From the NCBI RefSeq assembly GCF_007994075.1, contig NZ_VIWU01000001.1, forward strand, positions 6,696,001 through 6,760,000: a DNA stretch of 64,000 bases, written 5' to 3'. Below the pieces are notes generated by a model, which searched no databases, was not told where the DNA came from, and worked only from the letters and a program-made list of their open reading frames with translations. The translations under genes and the position numbers were made by a program. Of the stretch, positions 26,282 to 35,116 are shown in pieces. The stretch comes from Pseudonocardia hierapolitana (lineage in GTDB: Bacteria > Actinomycetota > Actinomycetes > Mycobacteriales > Pseudonocardiaceae). Positions within the stretch are counted from its first letter, which is position 1; each line of letters starts with the position of its first letter.

Positions 26282-27598
26282 TCATGTGACCACCTGCTCG
26301 CGGCGGCGCAGCGACGCACCGTAAGGATCGGGCGAGAACAGCGCGGTGACGATCGTGATCATCACCATCGCCGACATGTAGAGGGCGATCAGGTCGTACC
26401 CGCCGGTGGCGTTCAGCAGTGCGGTCGCGATCACCGGGGCGAGGCCGCCCGCGAAGACACTGGCCGCCTGCGCCCCGATCGACGCCCCGCTGTAGCGCAC
26501 CTCCGGCTCGAACAGCTCGGAGAAGTACGCCGGCTGCGGCGCGTACACCGCGCTGTTGCCGACGTTCACCGCCACCACGGTCGCCAGGACGATGATCGGC
26601 AACGACCGGGTGTCGAGCGCCCAGAAGTACGGCCAGCTCATGGCGAGCAGGACCAGTGAACCCCAGAGCACGACCGGCCGGCGACCGAAACGGTCGCAGG
26701 CCCAGCCGTAGAACGGCAGGCTGACCAGCCCGACAGCCGACGAGATGATCACCGCGAGCAGCAGATCGCCGCGTTCCATGCCGAGCTGCGTCGTGCCGTA
26801 GGTCAGCACGAACGTCGTGTGGATGTAGAACGTGCTGTTCTCGGCGAACCTCAGGCCCGCCGCGCGCAGCACGTTCGTCGGCTGCTTCCGCAGCACCGCG
26901 AGCACCGGCAGCCGCTCGATCTTCCCGGCCGCCTTGGCCTGCTCGAACACCGGTGACTCGTGCACCTTGAGCCGGATCACGATGCCGACCACGACCAGCA
27001 CGATCGAGGCCAGGAACGGCACCCGCCAGCCCCAGGACAGGAACGCCTCCTCGGGCATGCTGCCGGACATGATCAGCAGCGCCAGGTTGGCGGTCAGCAT
27101 GCCGGCCGGCACCCCCACCTGCGGCCAGCTGCCGAAGAACCCGCGTCGGTCTGGCGGCGCGTGCTCGACCGCCATCACCGCGGCAGCACCCCACTCGCCG
27201 CCGAGACCGATGCCCTGGACGATGCGCAGCAGGACCAGCAGGATCGGTGCGGCCACCCCGATCGTCTCGGCGGTGGGCAGCAGCCCGACGAGGAAGGTGC
27301 CGCCGCCCATCAACAGCACGGACAGCACGAGCATCGACTTGCGGCCGATCCGGTCGCCGAAGTGCGCGAACACCACCCCGCCGACCGGGCGGGCGACGAA
27401 GCCCACGCCGAACGTCGACAATGCGAGCAGCGTTCCGGTGAGCGGGTTCGCGGTCGGGAAGAACAGCTTGCCGAACACCAGCGCGGCCGCCGCGCCGTAG
27501 ACGAAGAAGTCGTACCACTCGATGGACGTGCCGATCAGGGTGGCCATGGCGACCCTGCGCGTGCGGACCGGGTCGAGTGCGGGCGGAGCAGGATGCAT
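26282..27598 (-). CDS. MHS-family major facilitator transporter
   Basis: A 438-residue, 12-helix permease of the metabolite:H+ symporter family. The signature opening is ATLIGTSIEWYDFFVYGAAA, followed by GVVFAHFGDRIGRKSMLVLS, RIVQGIGLGGEWGAAAVMAV and FYGWACDRFGRRPVVLWGS. Substrates in this family are small organic acids, osmolytes or sugars acids; the specific one cannot be told. The ATG at 27598 has GGGG seven bases upstream. It stands alone between non-coding stretches, close to remnants of another transporter/LysR pair. Confidence 0.88.
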   Translation of the reverse strand: MHPAPPALDPVRTRRVAMATLIGTSIEWYDFFVYGAAAALVFGKLFFPTANPLTGTLLALSTFGVGFVARPVGGVVFAHFGDRIGRKSMLVLSVLLMGGGTFLVGLLPTAETIGVAAPILLVLLRIVQGIGLGGEWGAAAVMAVEHAPPDRRGFFGSWPQVGVPAGMLTANLALLIMSGSMPEEAFLSWGWRVPFLASIVLVVVGIVIRLKVHESPVFEQAKAAGKIERLPVLAVLRKQPTNVLRAAGLRFAENSTFYIHTTFVLTYGTTQLGMERGDLLLAVIISSAVGLVSLPFYGWACDRFGRRPVVLWGSLVLLAMSWPYFWALDTRSLPIIVLATVVAVNVGNSAVYAPQPAYFSELFEPEVRYSGASIGAQAASVFAGGLAPVIATALLNATGGYDLIALYMSAMVMITIVTALFSPDPYGASLRRREQVVT

Positions 27599-27829
27599 CG
27601 GTGAACCCCTCTGTGTTCCGCTATGCGGACTCTCCGTTTCGCTTGATCAAGGAGAATACGTGCCCGGACGTCGGCAGGAACAGACGTCTTCTCATGCGAC
27701 GGAACCCGGCTCGCTCCTGCGACCGAATGCGAATTCGACGATCCGTTCGCCGAAGGTGTGAACCGGACGACGTCGTATACGGGTGCGCACGGGCATTCCC
27801 TTCCGAACCGGTCCTCGATGTGCGGGTGG

Positions 27830-28072
27830 CTACCACCCACCGAAGGCGAGCCACGCGAGGAAGGGTGCGATGACGACGGAGATCAGGCCGTAGGTGAGGA
27901 GCTGGCGAAAGAGGCGGGGCCGTACCGACGGCTCGGCGGCGCCGAGGATCAACCCGCCGGTGATCCCGAGGGGATTGATGTCGACGAGGATCGAGGCGAG
28001 AGCGAGCGCGAGCACTCCGCCCACCGGCGACACACCGGCGGCCACCGACTTCGCGGTCATCAGCATGCCGAC
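27830..28072 (-). pseudogene. C-terminal remnant of an SLC13/MatC-like permease
   Basis: About 78 residues remain with the natural stop at 27830-27832. The text MLMTAKSVAAGVSPVGGVLA, NPLGITGGLILGAAEP and LLTYGLISVVIAPFLAWLAF is the last part of a dicarboxylate-type permease. The preceding several hundred residues are missing; upstream of about 28072 the sequence is that of a LysR gene on the other strand. The gene is broken by a deletion. Confidence 0.6.
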
Positions 28073-28082
28073 GGCTCCTGCC

Positions 28083-28514
28083 GCGGCGGGACTACGACGC
28101 GTGCCGCTCGTCTCGGCCCCGGTCGGCGTCTACGTCCGCGTCGATCACCCGCTCGCCTCCCGCGGGCAGCTGGGGTGGCGCGACCTCGAGACCTGGCCCA
28201 TCGTGGCCATGAGATCGGGAACCGTGCTGTGGGAGATGCTGCACCGGCACGTCGCCCGTCCCGACATCGTCGTCGAGGCCATGTCGGCTCGCACCGTCAA
28301 GGTCATGGTCGGCGAGGGTGCCGGGCTGGGCATCCTCGCGCGGTTCGACACGTCGGCCGACATCCACGACCTCGCGTGGCTACCGCTGCGCGACGGTCAG
28401 CCCGTCACGCTCTGCCTCTCCCAGCGTCAGGACAGCCAGCCGTCCCGTGCGGCCCTCATCGTCCGCAGGCTCGTCCAGGCGAAGGCAGGCGAGCTGTCCG
28501 GTCACATGACCTAG
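28083..28514 (+). pseudogene. C-terminal remnant of a LysR-family regulator
   Basis: The plus frame ending at the TAG (28512-28514) reads VPLVSAPVGVYVRVDHPLAS, RDLETWPIVAMRSGTVLWEM, KVMVGEGAGLGILARF and ALIVRRLVQAKAGELSGHMT. This is the second half of a LysR effector domain. There is no helix-turn-helix; the sequence upstream belongs to a permease on the other strand. It cannot encode a working regulator. Confidence 0.65.
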
Positions 28515-28531
28515 ACGGCGTGGCGGCCTGG

Positions 28532-30130
28532 TCACAGCTCGGGTGGTGCCCCTGCGTGTCCGTTCGCCGGCCCGGCGCGCAGCGGAATCGCGAGCAGCGC
28601 GCCGAGCAGGGTGACCAGCGCGGTCACCAGGAAGACGTCGCTGTAGGAGGAGGCCAGTGCGTCGAGCTGGGTGCGTTGCACGAAGGCGTACATGCCGATG
28701 ACGTCGCCGCCTGCGAGGCCGAGCGCGGGTAGTTCGGTGGTGGCGGCCGGCAGCAGCGCGGCGCGGTCGGCCATCGCCTGGGCCTGTCGCCCGCTCGCCA
28801 TCGCGGTCAGGACGGCCAGGCCCATCGCGCCCGCCACCTGGCGGGTGACGTTGTTGAGCGCGCTGCCCTCGTTCACCTTCTCCTTGGGGAGACTGGCGAT
28901 GCCGGCGGTCATCACCGGCATCATCGCCATGCCCATGCCGGCAGCGCGCACGCAGGTCCACACCACCACGTCGCCGCGTGTCATGTCGGGGTTGATGCCG
29001 CAGAGCAGGTAGGTGCCGTAGGCGGAGATCGCGAAGCCGGTGATCGCCAGTGGGCGGGCGCCGATCTTGTCGTAGAGCCGGCCGGAGAGCGGCATCATCA
29101 CCGCCACCACCAGTGCCTGGGGCAGGATCCGCCCCCCCGCCTCGAACGCTGTCAGCCCCTGGCCCTGCTGCAGGAACACGGGTACGTAGAACAGCACCGA
29201 GAACAGCCCGATGGTCAGGATGGACAGCAGGAGCAGTGAGTTGGTGAACGCCCAGTGGCGGAACACCCGCACGTCCAGCAGCGGGTGCGCCACCTCCAGC
29301 TCGATCAGCACGAACAGGGCGAGGCCGAGCAGCCCGAACGTGATCAGCATCAGCACCGGGTAGGACGTCCAGCCCCAGTCCTCGCCTTCGTGGAGGGCGA
29401 GGAGGATGGCGAAGAGGCCGGACCCGATCGTGAGGAAGCCGAGCAGGTCGAACGGGCGGCGCGGCCCGCGCCCCGAGTCCGGTAGCAGCAGGTACGCGGC
29501 CACGAGGCCGAGGATGCCGATCGGCACGTTGATGAAGAAGATCAGCCGCCAGTCGGCGTTCTCGACGAGGTAGCCGCCCAGCACCGGGCCGACCGCGGGC
29601 GCGAACACGATGCCGAGCCCGTACATGCCCATCGCGATGCCGATCTTCTCCCGCGGCACGATCTGGTACACCATCGTCAAGGTGACCACCGGCATGATCC
29701 CGCCGGGCACCGCCTGCACCACGCGGAACGCGATGAGGCTGTCCAGGTTCCAGGCCAGGCCGCACAACGCGGAGCCGGCCGCGAAGCCGAGCAGCGTCGC
29801 CATGTAGACCCGGCTCAGCCCGAAGCGGTCACCGAGCCAGCTGCTCAGCGGAACAACCACGCCCAAGGTGAGGGTGTAGGCGGTGGCGATCCAGAGCACG
29901 TCCTCGGTGGTGGTGCCGAGGTCGTCCTGAATGGCCGGGATCGCCACGTTCACGATCGTCACGTCCAGTACGGACATGAACATCCCGACGATCAGCACCA
30001 GCAGCGACACCACCCACGACCGGCCCGTGTCGGGCGGCTCCCCTCGTGCCGGCGACGCGCCCGCTGCTTCCTGCGTTCGTTCGCCCGCCCGGCCCGTGGA
30101 GGGCGTCGCTCGGCTCGCTGTCTCCGTCAT
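28532..30130 (-). CDS. DHA2-family (EmrB/QacA) drug efflux permease
   Basis: A 532-residue, 14-helix MFS permease. Diagnostic are VGMFMSVLDVTIVNVAIPAI, WIATAYTLTLGVVVPLSSWL, GDRFGLSRVY and GPVLGGYLVENADWRLIFFI. This is the EmrB type that exports hydrophobic drugs by proton antiport, often with a HlyD/EmrA adaptor. A TetR gene is divergent, with a likely operator at 30147-30167, and two HlyD-type genes lie beyond it. The ATG at 30130 is chosen; in-frame ATGs at 30136 and 30139 are equally possible and none has a clear ribosome site. Confidence 0.9.
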   Translation of the reverse strand: MTETASRATPSTGRAGERTQEAAGASPARGEPPDTGRSWVVSLLVLIVGMFMSVLDVTIVNVAIPAIQDDLGTTTEDVLWIATAYTLTLGVVVPLSSWLGDRFGLSRVYMATLLGFAAGSALCGLAWNLDSLIAFRVVQAVPGGIMPVVTLTMVYQIVPREKIGIAMGMYGLGIVFAPAVGPVLGGYLVENADWRLIFFINVPIGILGLVAAYLLLPDSGRGPRRPFDLLGFLTIGSGLFAILLALHEGEDWGWTSYPVLMLITFGLLGLALFVLIELEVAHPLLDVRVFRHWAFTNSLLLLSILTIGLFSVLFYVPVFLQQGQGLTAFEAGGRILPQALVVAVMMPLSGRLYDKIGARPLAITGFAISAYGTYLLCGINPDMTRGDVVVWTCVRAAGMGMAMMPVMTAGIASLPKEKVNEGSALNNVTRQVAGAMGLAVLTAMASGRQAQAMADRAALLPAATTELPALGLAGGDVIGMYAFVQRTQLDALASSYSDVFLVTALVTLLGALLAIPLRAGPANGHAGAPPEL

Positions 30131-30146
30131 GCCCATCATCGTCGCA

Positions 30147-30167
30147 TAGAGATCTAGAAGTTCTCTA
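30147..30167. promoter_or_regulatory. TetR operator between efflux permease and its regulator
   Basis: TAGAGA and TCTCTA form a perfect inverted repeat with a 9-bp spacer containing the palindrome TCTAGA. It is AT-rich against the local background and centred in the divergent intergenic region. Confidence 0.65.
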
Positions 30168-30226
30168 ATAGAGTCGATGAGGAGTCGTAAACCGAAACTG
30201 ACGGCACCTTGGGTATGCTCGCTCCG

Positions 30227-30886
30227 ATGGCAGCGGCGGGCGAGGGTGGGACCACGGTTGCGCAGCGCGAGCGTGATTCCGCTGGCGCGCCGCCCGTCGA
30301 AGCGCCCGATCACCGCAAGGGGTCCCGGCGGCGGGGAGAGAAGCTGTACTCCGCCATCTACGAGGCCACCCTGGCCGAGCTCGTGGACGTCGGGTACGCC
30401 GACCTGACCATGAAGGGCATCGCCCAGCGGGCCGGTGCGAGCAAGGGGTCGCTGTATCGCCGCTGGTCCGGTCGCGCCGAACTCGTGGTGGACGCGGTGC
30501 AGCACGCGGTGCCGGTGGCGCTGGAGGTTCCCGACGTCGGCAGCGTCCGCGACGACGTGCTCGGTTTCCTGCGCCGGATCGCCACCGTGTTGAACGGGCC
30601 GATCGGCGTGGCCGTGCGCGGCCTGCTGGTCGAGACGGTGGAGGATCCGGAGCTGAGCGCCGTCGTCCGGGCGAGGTTCATCGAGCCGGTGACCGCGAGC
30701 ATGCTCGAGGCGTTGCGGCGCGGCGTCGTTCGCGGCGAGGTGCGGCCGGCGGCGCTCACCCCGCTCGTGGCGAACGTGGGCCCCTCCGTGCTCCGCGAGC
30801 ATTTCCTGCTGCGCGGTGGCCCGATCCCGGACGCGCTGCTGGTCGACATCGTGGACACCGTCGTCGTCCCGCTGACGCGCGCCTGA
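30227..30886 (+). CDS. TetR-family repressor of the efflux permease
   Basis: A 219-residue TetR protein. After a polar N-terminal tail, the DNA-binding domain reads LYSAIYEATLAELVDVGYAD, LTMKGIAQRAGASKGSLYRR, WSGRAELVVDAV. The C-terminal ligand domain ends with LVDIVDTVVVPLTRA. The ATG at 30227 is taken because TATGCT at 30214-30219 could be a -10 giving a leaderless start there; in-frame starts at 30209 and 30215 exist. It is divergent from the DHA2 permease. Confidence 0.87.
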   Translation: MAAAGEGGTTVAQRERDSAGAPPVEAPDHRKGSRRRGEKLYSAIYEATLAELVDVGYADLTMKGIAQRAGASKGSLYRRWSGRAELVVDAVQHAVPVALEVPDVGSVRDDVLGFLRRIATVLNGPIGVAVRGLLVETVEDPELSAVVRARFIEPVTASMLEALRRGVVRGEVRPAALTPLVANVGPSVLREHFLLRGGPIPDALLVDIVDTVVVPLTRA

Positions 30887-31052
30887 CCCCCCGGCCCCGG
30901 CGCGCCCCGCGGCGAGCCGGAGTCGCTTCCGAGCCGGTGCCGCCGGATCGAGCTGACCCTTGCCTGCCGGTGCCTGCGGGTCGAGCCGTCTCCCCTGCGT
31001 GTCCGAGACCTACGTGTGTTGGCACAGGACCCGGCCGCTAGGCTCCCAGCGA

Positions 31053-31065
31053 TCTCAAATTGAGA
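31053..31065. promoter_or_regulatory. Palindrome upstream of the HlyD lipoprotein gene
   Basis: TCTCAAATTGAGA is a perfect 13-bp palindrome. It stands 53 bp before the ATG at 31119 and is nearly the same as the site at 9849-9861. Confidence 0.5.
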
Positions 31066-31118
31066 ACTCCGAGTACCTAATGCAAGACGAGGGCAGAGGC
31101 AGCGGGGGGAGCGTGGAG

Positions 31119-32678
31119 ATGGACGGGCGTCATGCGCGTACAGGCCAGCTGCGGCGGGCCGCGCAGGCGGCGGCAGCCGTTGTGGTCGCACTGACCGTGG
31201 TGGGGTGCACGGGGGAGGAGCCGTCGGCGCCGCGTACCGCGGCGGTGACGCGCGGCTCCGTGACCACCGGCGTATCCGCGAGCGGCTCGATGAGCGCGAT
31301 CAGCCAGCAGAACCTCGGGTTCCGGTACGGCGGTCAGCTCACCAACGTGTTCGTGAAGGTCGGGGATCGCGTCGAGGCCGGCCAGGTGCTGGCCACCCTC
31401 GACGACTTCTTCCTCCGCCAGGTCCTCGCCGAGCGGCAAGGGCAGCTGAGGTCGCAGCAGGCCGTGCTCGACCGGCTGATCAACTCGCCTGTTGTCGAGG
31501 GGGCGCAGGACGCCGTCTCGCAGGCCGAGGAGATCCTCGACGCGACGCGCAGGCAGGCGAAAGCGGTGCTGAACGCGGACGAGGTCGCGATCGACAACGC
31601 CGAGCGGCAACTGGCGACCGACCGGGAGGCGCACGAGGAGGCGGAGGACCGGCTCGAGCGCGACCGGGAGGCGTGCGGCGACTCAGCGGGCGACGGCAGC
31701 GAGGACGACGAGGACTCCTCCGAGGCATCGCTGCCCGTCCTCGACCCGACCGACCCCGCGTGCAGCGCCGCCGAGGCGGCGGTCACCGCGGCGGAGCAGA
31801 AGGTCACGGCCAGCGAGAACACGCTGGACAGCGCCGTCGAGAAGCGCGACGTGGACAAGGCGAACGGCGACATCGCGATCGCCAACGCCGAGCAGGCGCT
31901 GGTGAGCGCCCGCAACAGCGCGAACTCGGAGGAGTCGGATCGCCCCTTCGACATCGAGCAGCAGCGGGGCGTGGTCGTGACGGCCCAGGCCGCCCTGGCG
32001 GCGGCCCAGCGTGACCTCGACGACGCCACCCTGCGCGCCCCCGTGGCAGGCACCGTCTCCGCGCTCAACGGGGCGGTCGGCGAGTACCTCACGCCGAGCA
32101 ACGGCACCAGCGCGCTCGCGCCCGGCAGCGGCGCGGCGATCCCCGGTGTGGAGAGCCCGTCGGCGGCGCAGGCCGCCATGGGCGCCGTCGCGAATCCCGC
32201 CCGGCCCGGGGGCACGCAGTTCCTGGTGCTGGACGACATCGACGCGTTCCAGGTGGTCGCCCCGTTCAACGAGTCGGACGCCGCGAGGATCGCGGCGAAC
32301 CAGAAGGCGAACGTGTCGGTCGACGCCATCCCGGATCTCACGCTGACCGGCACCGTGCTCGCTGTCGCCCCGAGCGGCACCGCCGTCTCGGGGGTCGTCA
32401 ACTTCTACGTCACGATGATCATCAGCGGCAACGATCCGCGGCTCAAGGACGGCCAGACCGTGCGTGCCACCGTCGTGACGGAGGAGATCGGCGACGTGCT
32501 GACCGTGCCGAGTGCGGCGGTGCGCCAGGAGGACGGCCGCGCGACGGTGACCGTCGTCGAGCCGGGCGGTGCGCAGAAGCCGGTTCCCTTCGATCCCGGA
32601 GTGGTGGGGCCCGACCGGACGCAGGTGATCTCGGGCCTGCGGGAGGGGCAGCAGGTGCTGCTGCCTGCCGCGCGATGA
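31119..32678 (+). CDS. HlyD-family efflux lipoprotein (periplasmic adaptor type)
   Basis: A 519-residue membrane-fusion protein. The signal segment VVVALTVVGCTG holds a lipobox (VVGC), so it should be lipid-anchored outside the membrane. A biotinyl-lipoyl half (FVKVGDRVEAGQVLATLDDF) is followed by a long, acidic helical hairpin (about residues 110-300, many Ala/Glu/Arg) and the second lipoyl half (DATLRAPVAGTVSALNGAVG). A beta-barrel with VLDDIDAFQVVAPFNESDA and an MP-type C-terminus complete it. The ATG at 31119 has GGGGGGA eight bases ahead. A HlyD adaptor gene follows after 39 bp. Confidence 0.85.
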   Translation: MDGRHARTGQLRRAAQAAAAVVVALTVVGCTGEEPSAPRTAAVTRGSVTTGVSASGSMSAISQQNLGFRYGGQLTNVFVKVGDRVEAGQVLATLDDFFLRQVLAERQGQLRSQQAVLDRLINSPVVEGAQDAVSQAEEILDATRRQAKAVLNADEVAIDNAERQLATDREAHEEAEDRLERDREACGDSAGDGSEDDEDSSEASLPVLDPTDPACSAAEAAVTAAEQKVTASENTLDSAVEKRDVDKANGDIAIANAEQALVSARNSANSEESDRPFDIEQQRGVVVTAQAALAAAQRDLDDATLRAPVAGTVSALNGAVGEYLTPSNGTSALAPGSGAAIPGVESPSAAQAAMGAVANPARPGGTQFLVLDDIDAFQVVAPFNESDAARIAANQKANVSVDAIPDLTLTGTVLAVAPSGTAVSGVVNFYVTMIISGNDPRLKDGQTVRATVVTEEIGDVLTVPSAAVRQEDGRATVTVVEPGGAQKPVPFDPGVVGPDRTQVISGLREGQQVLLPAAR

Positions 32679-32717
32679 GTGAGCGCGTCGGAGCCGTCAT
32701 CCCATGGAGGTGTGTCG

Positions 32718-33446
32718 ATGACTGAGGGCCCGGACACGGAGCCCATCGCGACGAGCGAGGGTGCATCCCCTTCGCCGGCGGGGCGCCGCAGGATGAGGCG
32801 CACCACCCGTATCGGCCTGCTGGTCGTTCTGGTACTCGCGGTGGTGCTGGGCGGCGGTGCCACGGCGTGGTTCGTGATCGACGCGCAGAGCTACGTCACC
32901 ACGGACAACGCCCAGGTCGACGGGGACGAGATCTCGGTCAACGCGCCGACCAGCGGGTACGTCGTCGACTGGACGGCGGGGGAGGGGGCGCGGCTGACGG
33001 CGGACCACGTCGTCGGGCGGATCCGCATGCAGGGCGCGTTCGTCCAGCCGGAGATACCGGTGCGGGCGCCGGCCGATTCCACCGTCGTGATCGACAACGC
33101 GGTCGAGGACGCCTTCGTCACGGCAGGCACCCAGCTCGCGGTCGCCTACGACTTCTCCACGATCTACGTGACGGCACGGGTGGACGAGACGGACATCGAC
33201 GACGTCCGCGTCGGCCAGCGCGTGGACATCGAGGTCGACGCGTTCCCCGGCGGGAACCTGACCGGCCGCGTCCGCGAGGTCCAGGGTGGCGCGGCCGGCG
33301 TCTTCTCCGTCCTGCCCGAGTCCAACACCTCGGGGAACTTCCAGAAGGTCACCCAGGTGATCCCGGTCGAGATCGCCCTCGACGACCCGCGGGGCCTCGC
33401 CCTCGTGCCCGGCATGAGCGTCACCGTGAAGATCCACAAGGGGTGA
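32718..33446 (+). CDS. HlyD/EmrA-like adaptor with N-terminal membrane anchor
   Basis: A 242-residue protein. One transmembrane helix (IGLLVVLVLAVVLGGGATAW, about residues 36-58) precedes SYVTTDNAQVDGDEISVNAP and TSGYVVDWTAGEGARLTADH, the EmrA-type start of the lipoyl domain. The coiled-coil hairpin is absent, making it shorter than EmrA. The C-terminal barrel has VGQRVDIEVDAFPGGNLTGR and ALVPGMSVTVKIHKG. The ATG at 32718 has GGAGG upstream. With the lipoprotein and the DHA2 permease it probably forms an export system (inference). Confidence 0.85.
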   Translation: MTEGPDTEPIATSEGASPSPAGRRRMRRTTRIGLLVVLVLAVVLGGGATAWFVIDAQSYVTTDNAQVDGDEISVNAPTSGYVVDWTAGEGARLTADHVVGRIRMQGAFVQPEIPVRAPADSTVVIDNAVEDAFVTAGTQLAVAYDFSTIYVTARVDETDIDDVRVGQRVDIEVDAFPGGNLTGRVREVQGGAAGVFSVLPESNTSGNFQKVTQVIPVEIALDDPRGLALVPGMSVTVKIHKG

Positions 33447-33485
33447 CCGCCGCAGGCTGCGGGGGCGAACGGAGCCTGGCGGACT

Positions 33486-33499
33486 CCAACGTCTGTTGG
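33486..33499. promoter_or_regulatory. Operator candidate upstream of the 120-residue gene
   Basis: CCAAC-GTCT-GTTGG is a perfect inverted repeat, followed by another CGTTGG at 33508-33513. A related sequence, CCAACAACCGTTCG, lies at 33943-33956 before the downstream TetR gene, suggesting a shared regulator. Confidence 0.45.
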
Positions 33500-33543
33500 C
33501 CTACAATCGTTGGCATCATTCGCAATTCCAGCAGGAGGAGCCG

Positions 33544-33906
33544 ATGAGCGACCGGAAGAGCGTCATGATCCGCCGCTACCGAATGGAGGGTTCGATGGAC
33601 GAGCTGATGCGCACCGTCGACGTGCAGTTTGCGCGTCAGATCGAGGCGATGGGTGGTGGCGCTTCCGCGGCTGCCGTCCAGGTGCCTCCCGGGATCGTCA
33701 GCTACCAGGCGGTGCGCACGGGCCCCGACACTCTGCTGACGATCACCGTCTTCGAATCGGCGGTGCACCTGGAGCGCGCGCAACAGGGCGCTCGGCAGAT
33801 CCGGGAGAGCCTCGCGGCCTTCGCGGTCGAGGAGGTCGACACGATCTCGGGTGAGGTGGTGATCAGCCGGGCGACCAGCGCGGCACTGGATCCGGTCCGG
33901 CCCTGA
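33544..33906 (+). CDS. Small ABM-like (monooxygenase-fold) protein
   Basis: A 120-residue soluble protein. The alternating beta-strand pattern with VMIRRYRMEGSMDELMRTVD, GIVSYQAVRTGPDTLLTITV and FESAVHLERAQQGARQIRES resembles ferredoxin-like antibiotic-biosynthesis-monooxygenase folds. No catalytic residues are certain. The ATG has AGGAGG upstream. The TetR gene 64 bp downstream is on the same strand and shares an operator-like motif. Confidence 0.65.
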   Translation: MSDRKSVMIRRYRMEGSMDELMRTVDVQFARQIEAMGGGASAAAVQVPPGIVSYQAVRTGPDTLLTITVFESAVHLERAQQGARQIRESLAAFAVEEVDTISGEVVISRATSAALDPVRP

Positions 33907-33942
33907 GCCGCCGGCGGCTCGGGCCGGGGCATTGCTCGCCCT

Positions 33943-33956
33943 CCAACAACCGTTCG
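33943..33956. promoter_or_regulatory. TetR autoregulatory site candidate
   Basis: CCAACAACCGTTCG matches the site at 33486-33499 in nine positions of 14 by eye, including CCAAC and the central GTT. It sits just upstream of TAGTGT (33959-33964), a possible -10 for the TetR gene. Confidence 0.35.
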
Positions 33957-33970
33957 CATAGTGTCGGCGA

Positions 33971-34576
33971 GTGCCGTTCACCAACCGATCCCTCGCCGCG
34001 CGTGAGGCGATCCTCGGTGCCGCGCGGGCGCGCTTCACCGAGCAGGGCTACGAGCGCACCACCATCCGGCAGGTGGCCACCGACGCCAACATCGACCCGT
34101 CGATGGTGATGCGGTACTACGGCAGCAAGGACGGCCTGTTCACGGCGGCGGTGGACGTCGACCTCGAGCTGCCGGACCTCGCTGCCATCTCCCGGGACGA
34201 GGCCGCGGGGGTCCTCGCCAAGCACTTCGTGACGATGTGGCGAAACGACCGGAACGGACCGCTCAGCATCCTGCTGCGCTCGGCCGTGACCCACGAGGAA
34301 GCGGCCGAGCGGCTCCGCGCGGTGTTCTCGGGCCAGGTGAGCGCCATGGTCCGCCGGCTACTGGGCGAGGGGCCCGAGGTGGAGCTGCGCGCAGGCCTGC
34401 TCAGTACACACCTGCTCGGGGTCGCGCTGACGCGTCACATACTCCGGCTGCCGCCCGTCGTCGGCCTGGACGACCGGGACGTGGTCGCGATCGCGACCGA
34501 GTACGTGGAGCGCACCCTCTTCGGGCAGTTGCCCATCGCGGCCGCCACGGCGAGCGAGGTCGTGAGCCCGTCCTGA
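33971..34576 (+). CDS. TetR-family regulator
   Basis: A 201-residue TetR protein. DNA-binding region: AAREAILGAARARFTEQGYE, RTTIRQVATDANIDPSMVMR, YYGSKDGLFTAAV. The C-terminal domain is of the TetR_C type common in actinobacteria. The GTG at 33971 has no ribosome site but lies six bases after a possible -10, so the transcript may be leaderless. It probably controls itself and the small gene upstream. Confidence 0.87.
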   Translation: MPFTNRSLAAREAILGAARARFTEQGYERTTIRQVATDANIDPSMVMRYYGSKDGLFTAAVDVDLELPDLAAISRDEAAGVLAKHFVTMWRNDRNGPLSILLRSAVTHEEAAERLRAVFSGQVSAMVRRLLGEGPEVELRAGLLSTHLLGVALTRHILRLPPVVGLDDRDVVAIATEYVERTLFGQLPIAAATASEVVSPS

Positions 34577-34620
34577 CTCACGCGCCGGGACGCACCCGGC
34601 GGGCAACGGAGCCGGCGTTC

Positions 34621-34905
34621 CTACACGAGCCTGAGGATCGGTCGCTGCGACGTCGCGGCCGGCTCGCTGCGGTCCACTCCTGTCCGGATGTCCTCGCTGC
34701 TCCTGCTCGTCGAGCTCGCGGCGGGCGGAGCGCTCGGCGAGTAGCTGGGCGGCAGGGGTCGTTCGGGCACGGACTCGTTCAAGCGGCCGAGATGACGAAC
34801 CACGACGATCGCGCCGAAGACCGCGAGCTGCCAGAACAGCACCATGCCGAGCGTCGTGAGCGCGTAGCCCCAGGTGTTCATCGCGGGCCCGTGCCACCAC
34901 ATCAT
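34621..34905 (-). pseudogene. Frameshifted small membrane protein with SHOCT motif
   Basis: The start is good (GAGGAG eight bases before ATGATG at 34905) and the first part reads MMWWHGPAMNTWGYALTTLG, MVLFWQLAVFGAIVVVRHLG, a typical single-helix start of SHOCT-domain proteins. The expected C-terminal SHOCT helix pair is found in a different frame of the same strand (AAQLLAERSARRELDEQEQ, about 34700-34760). In the starting frame the text turns into low-complexity Pro/Ser. A one-base shift near 34765 would restore it. It is either a real lesion or a sequencing error. Confidence 0.6.
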
Positions 34906-35116
34906 TCTGGACACTCCTCGTCCGAAGCCGCCGGGCGCTCGGCCGGCGGTCGTTGTCCTGGTCTCGAAGCTCGACAGGTGGCGTAGCGACGGGCTGATCG
35001 GTCCTTCGGGTCCCTGTCGGTCGTGCACCCGGCACAACGACCACGCTGCCGCGAGGTCACGAGGAGTAGTTGGAAAGTTACTCGCAGAGATCGTTTTGTG
35101 GGATACGAAGCGCGGG

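Noticed and set aside
26130..26289. Faint CaiB-type CoA-transferase start on the plus strand
   Set aside because: Only some 25 residues look similar, with no ribosome site and no continuation before the next gene.
27599..27829. Short plus and minus frames upstream of the MHS transporter
   Set aside because: Arg/Ser-rich, overlapping on both strands, no start signals; treated as promoter region.
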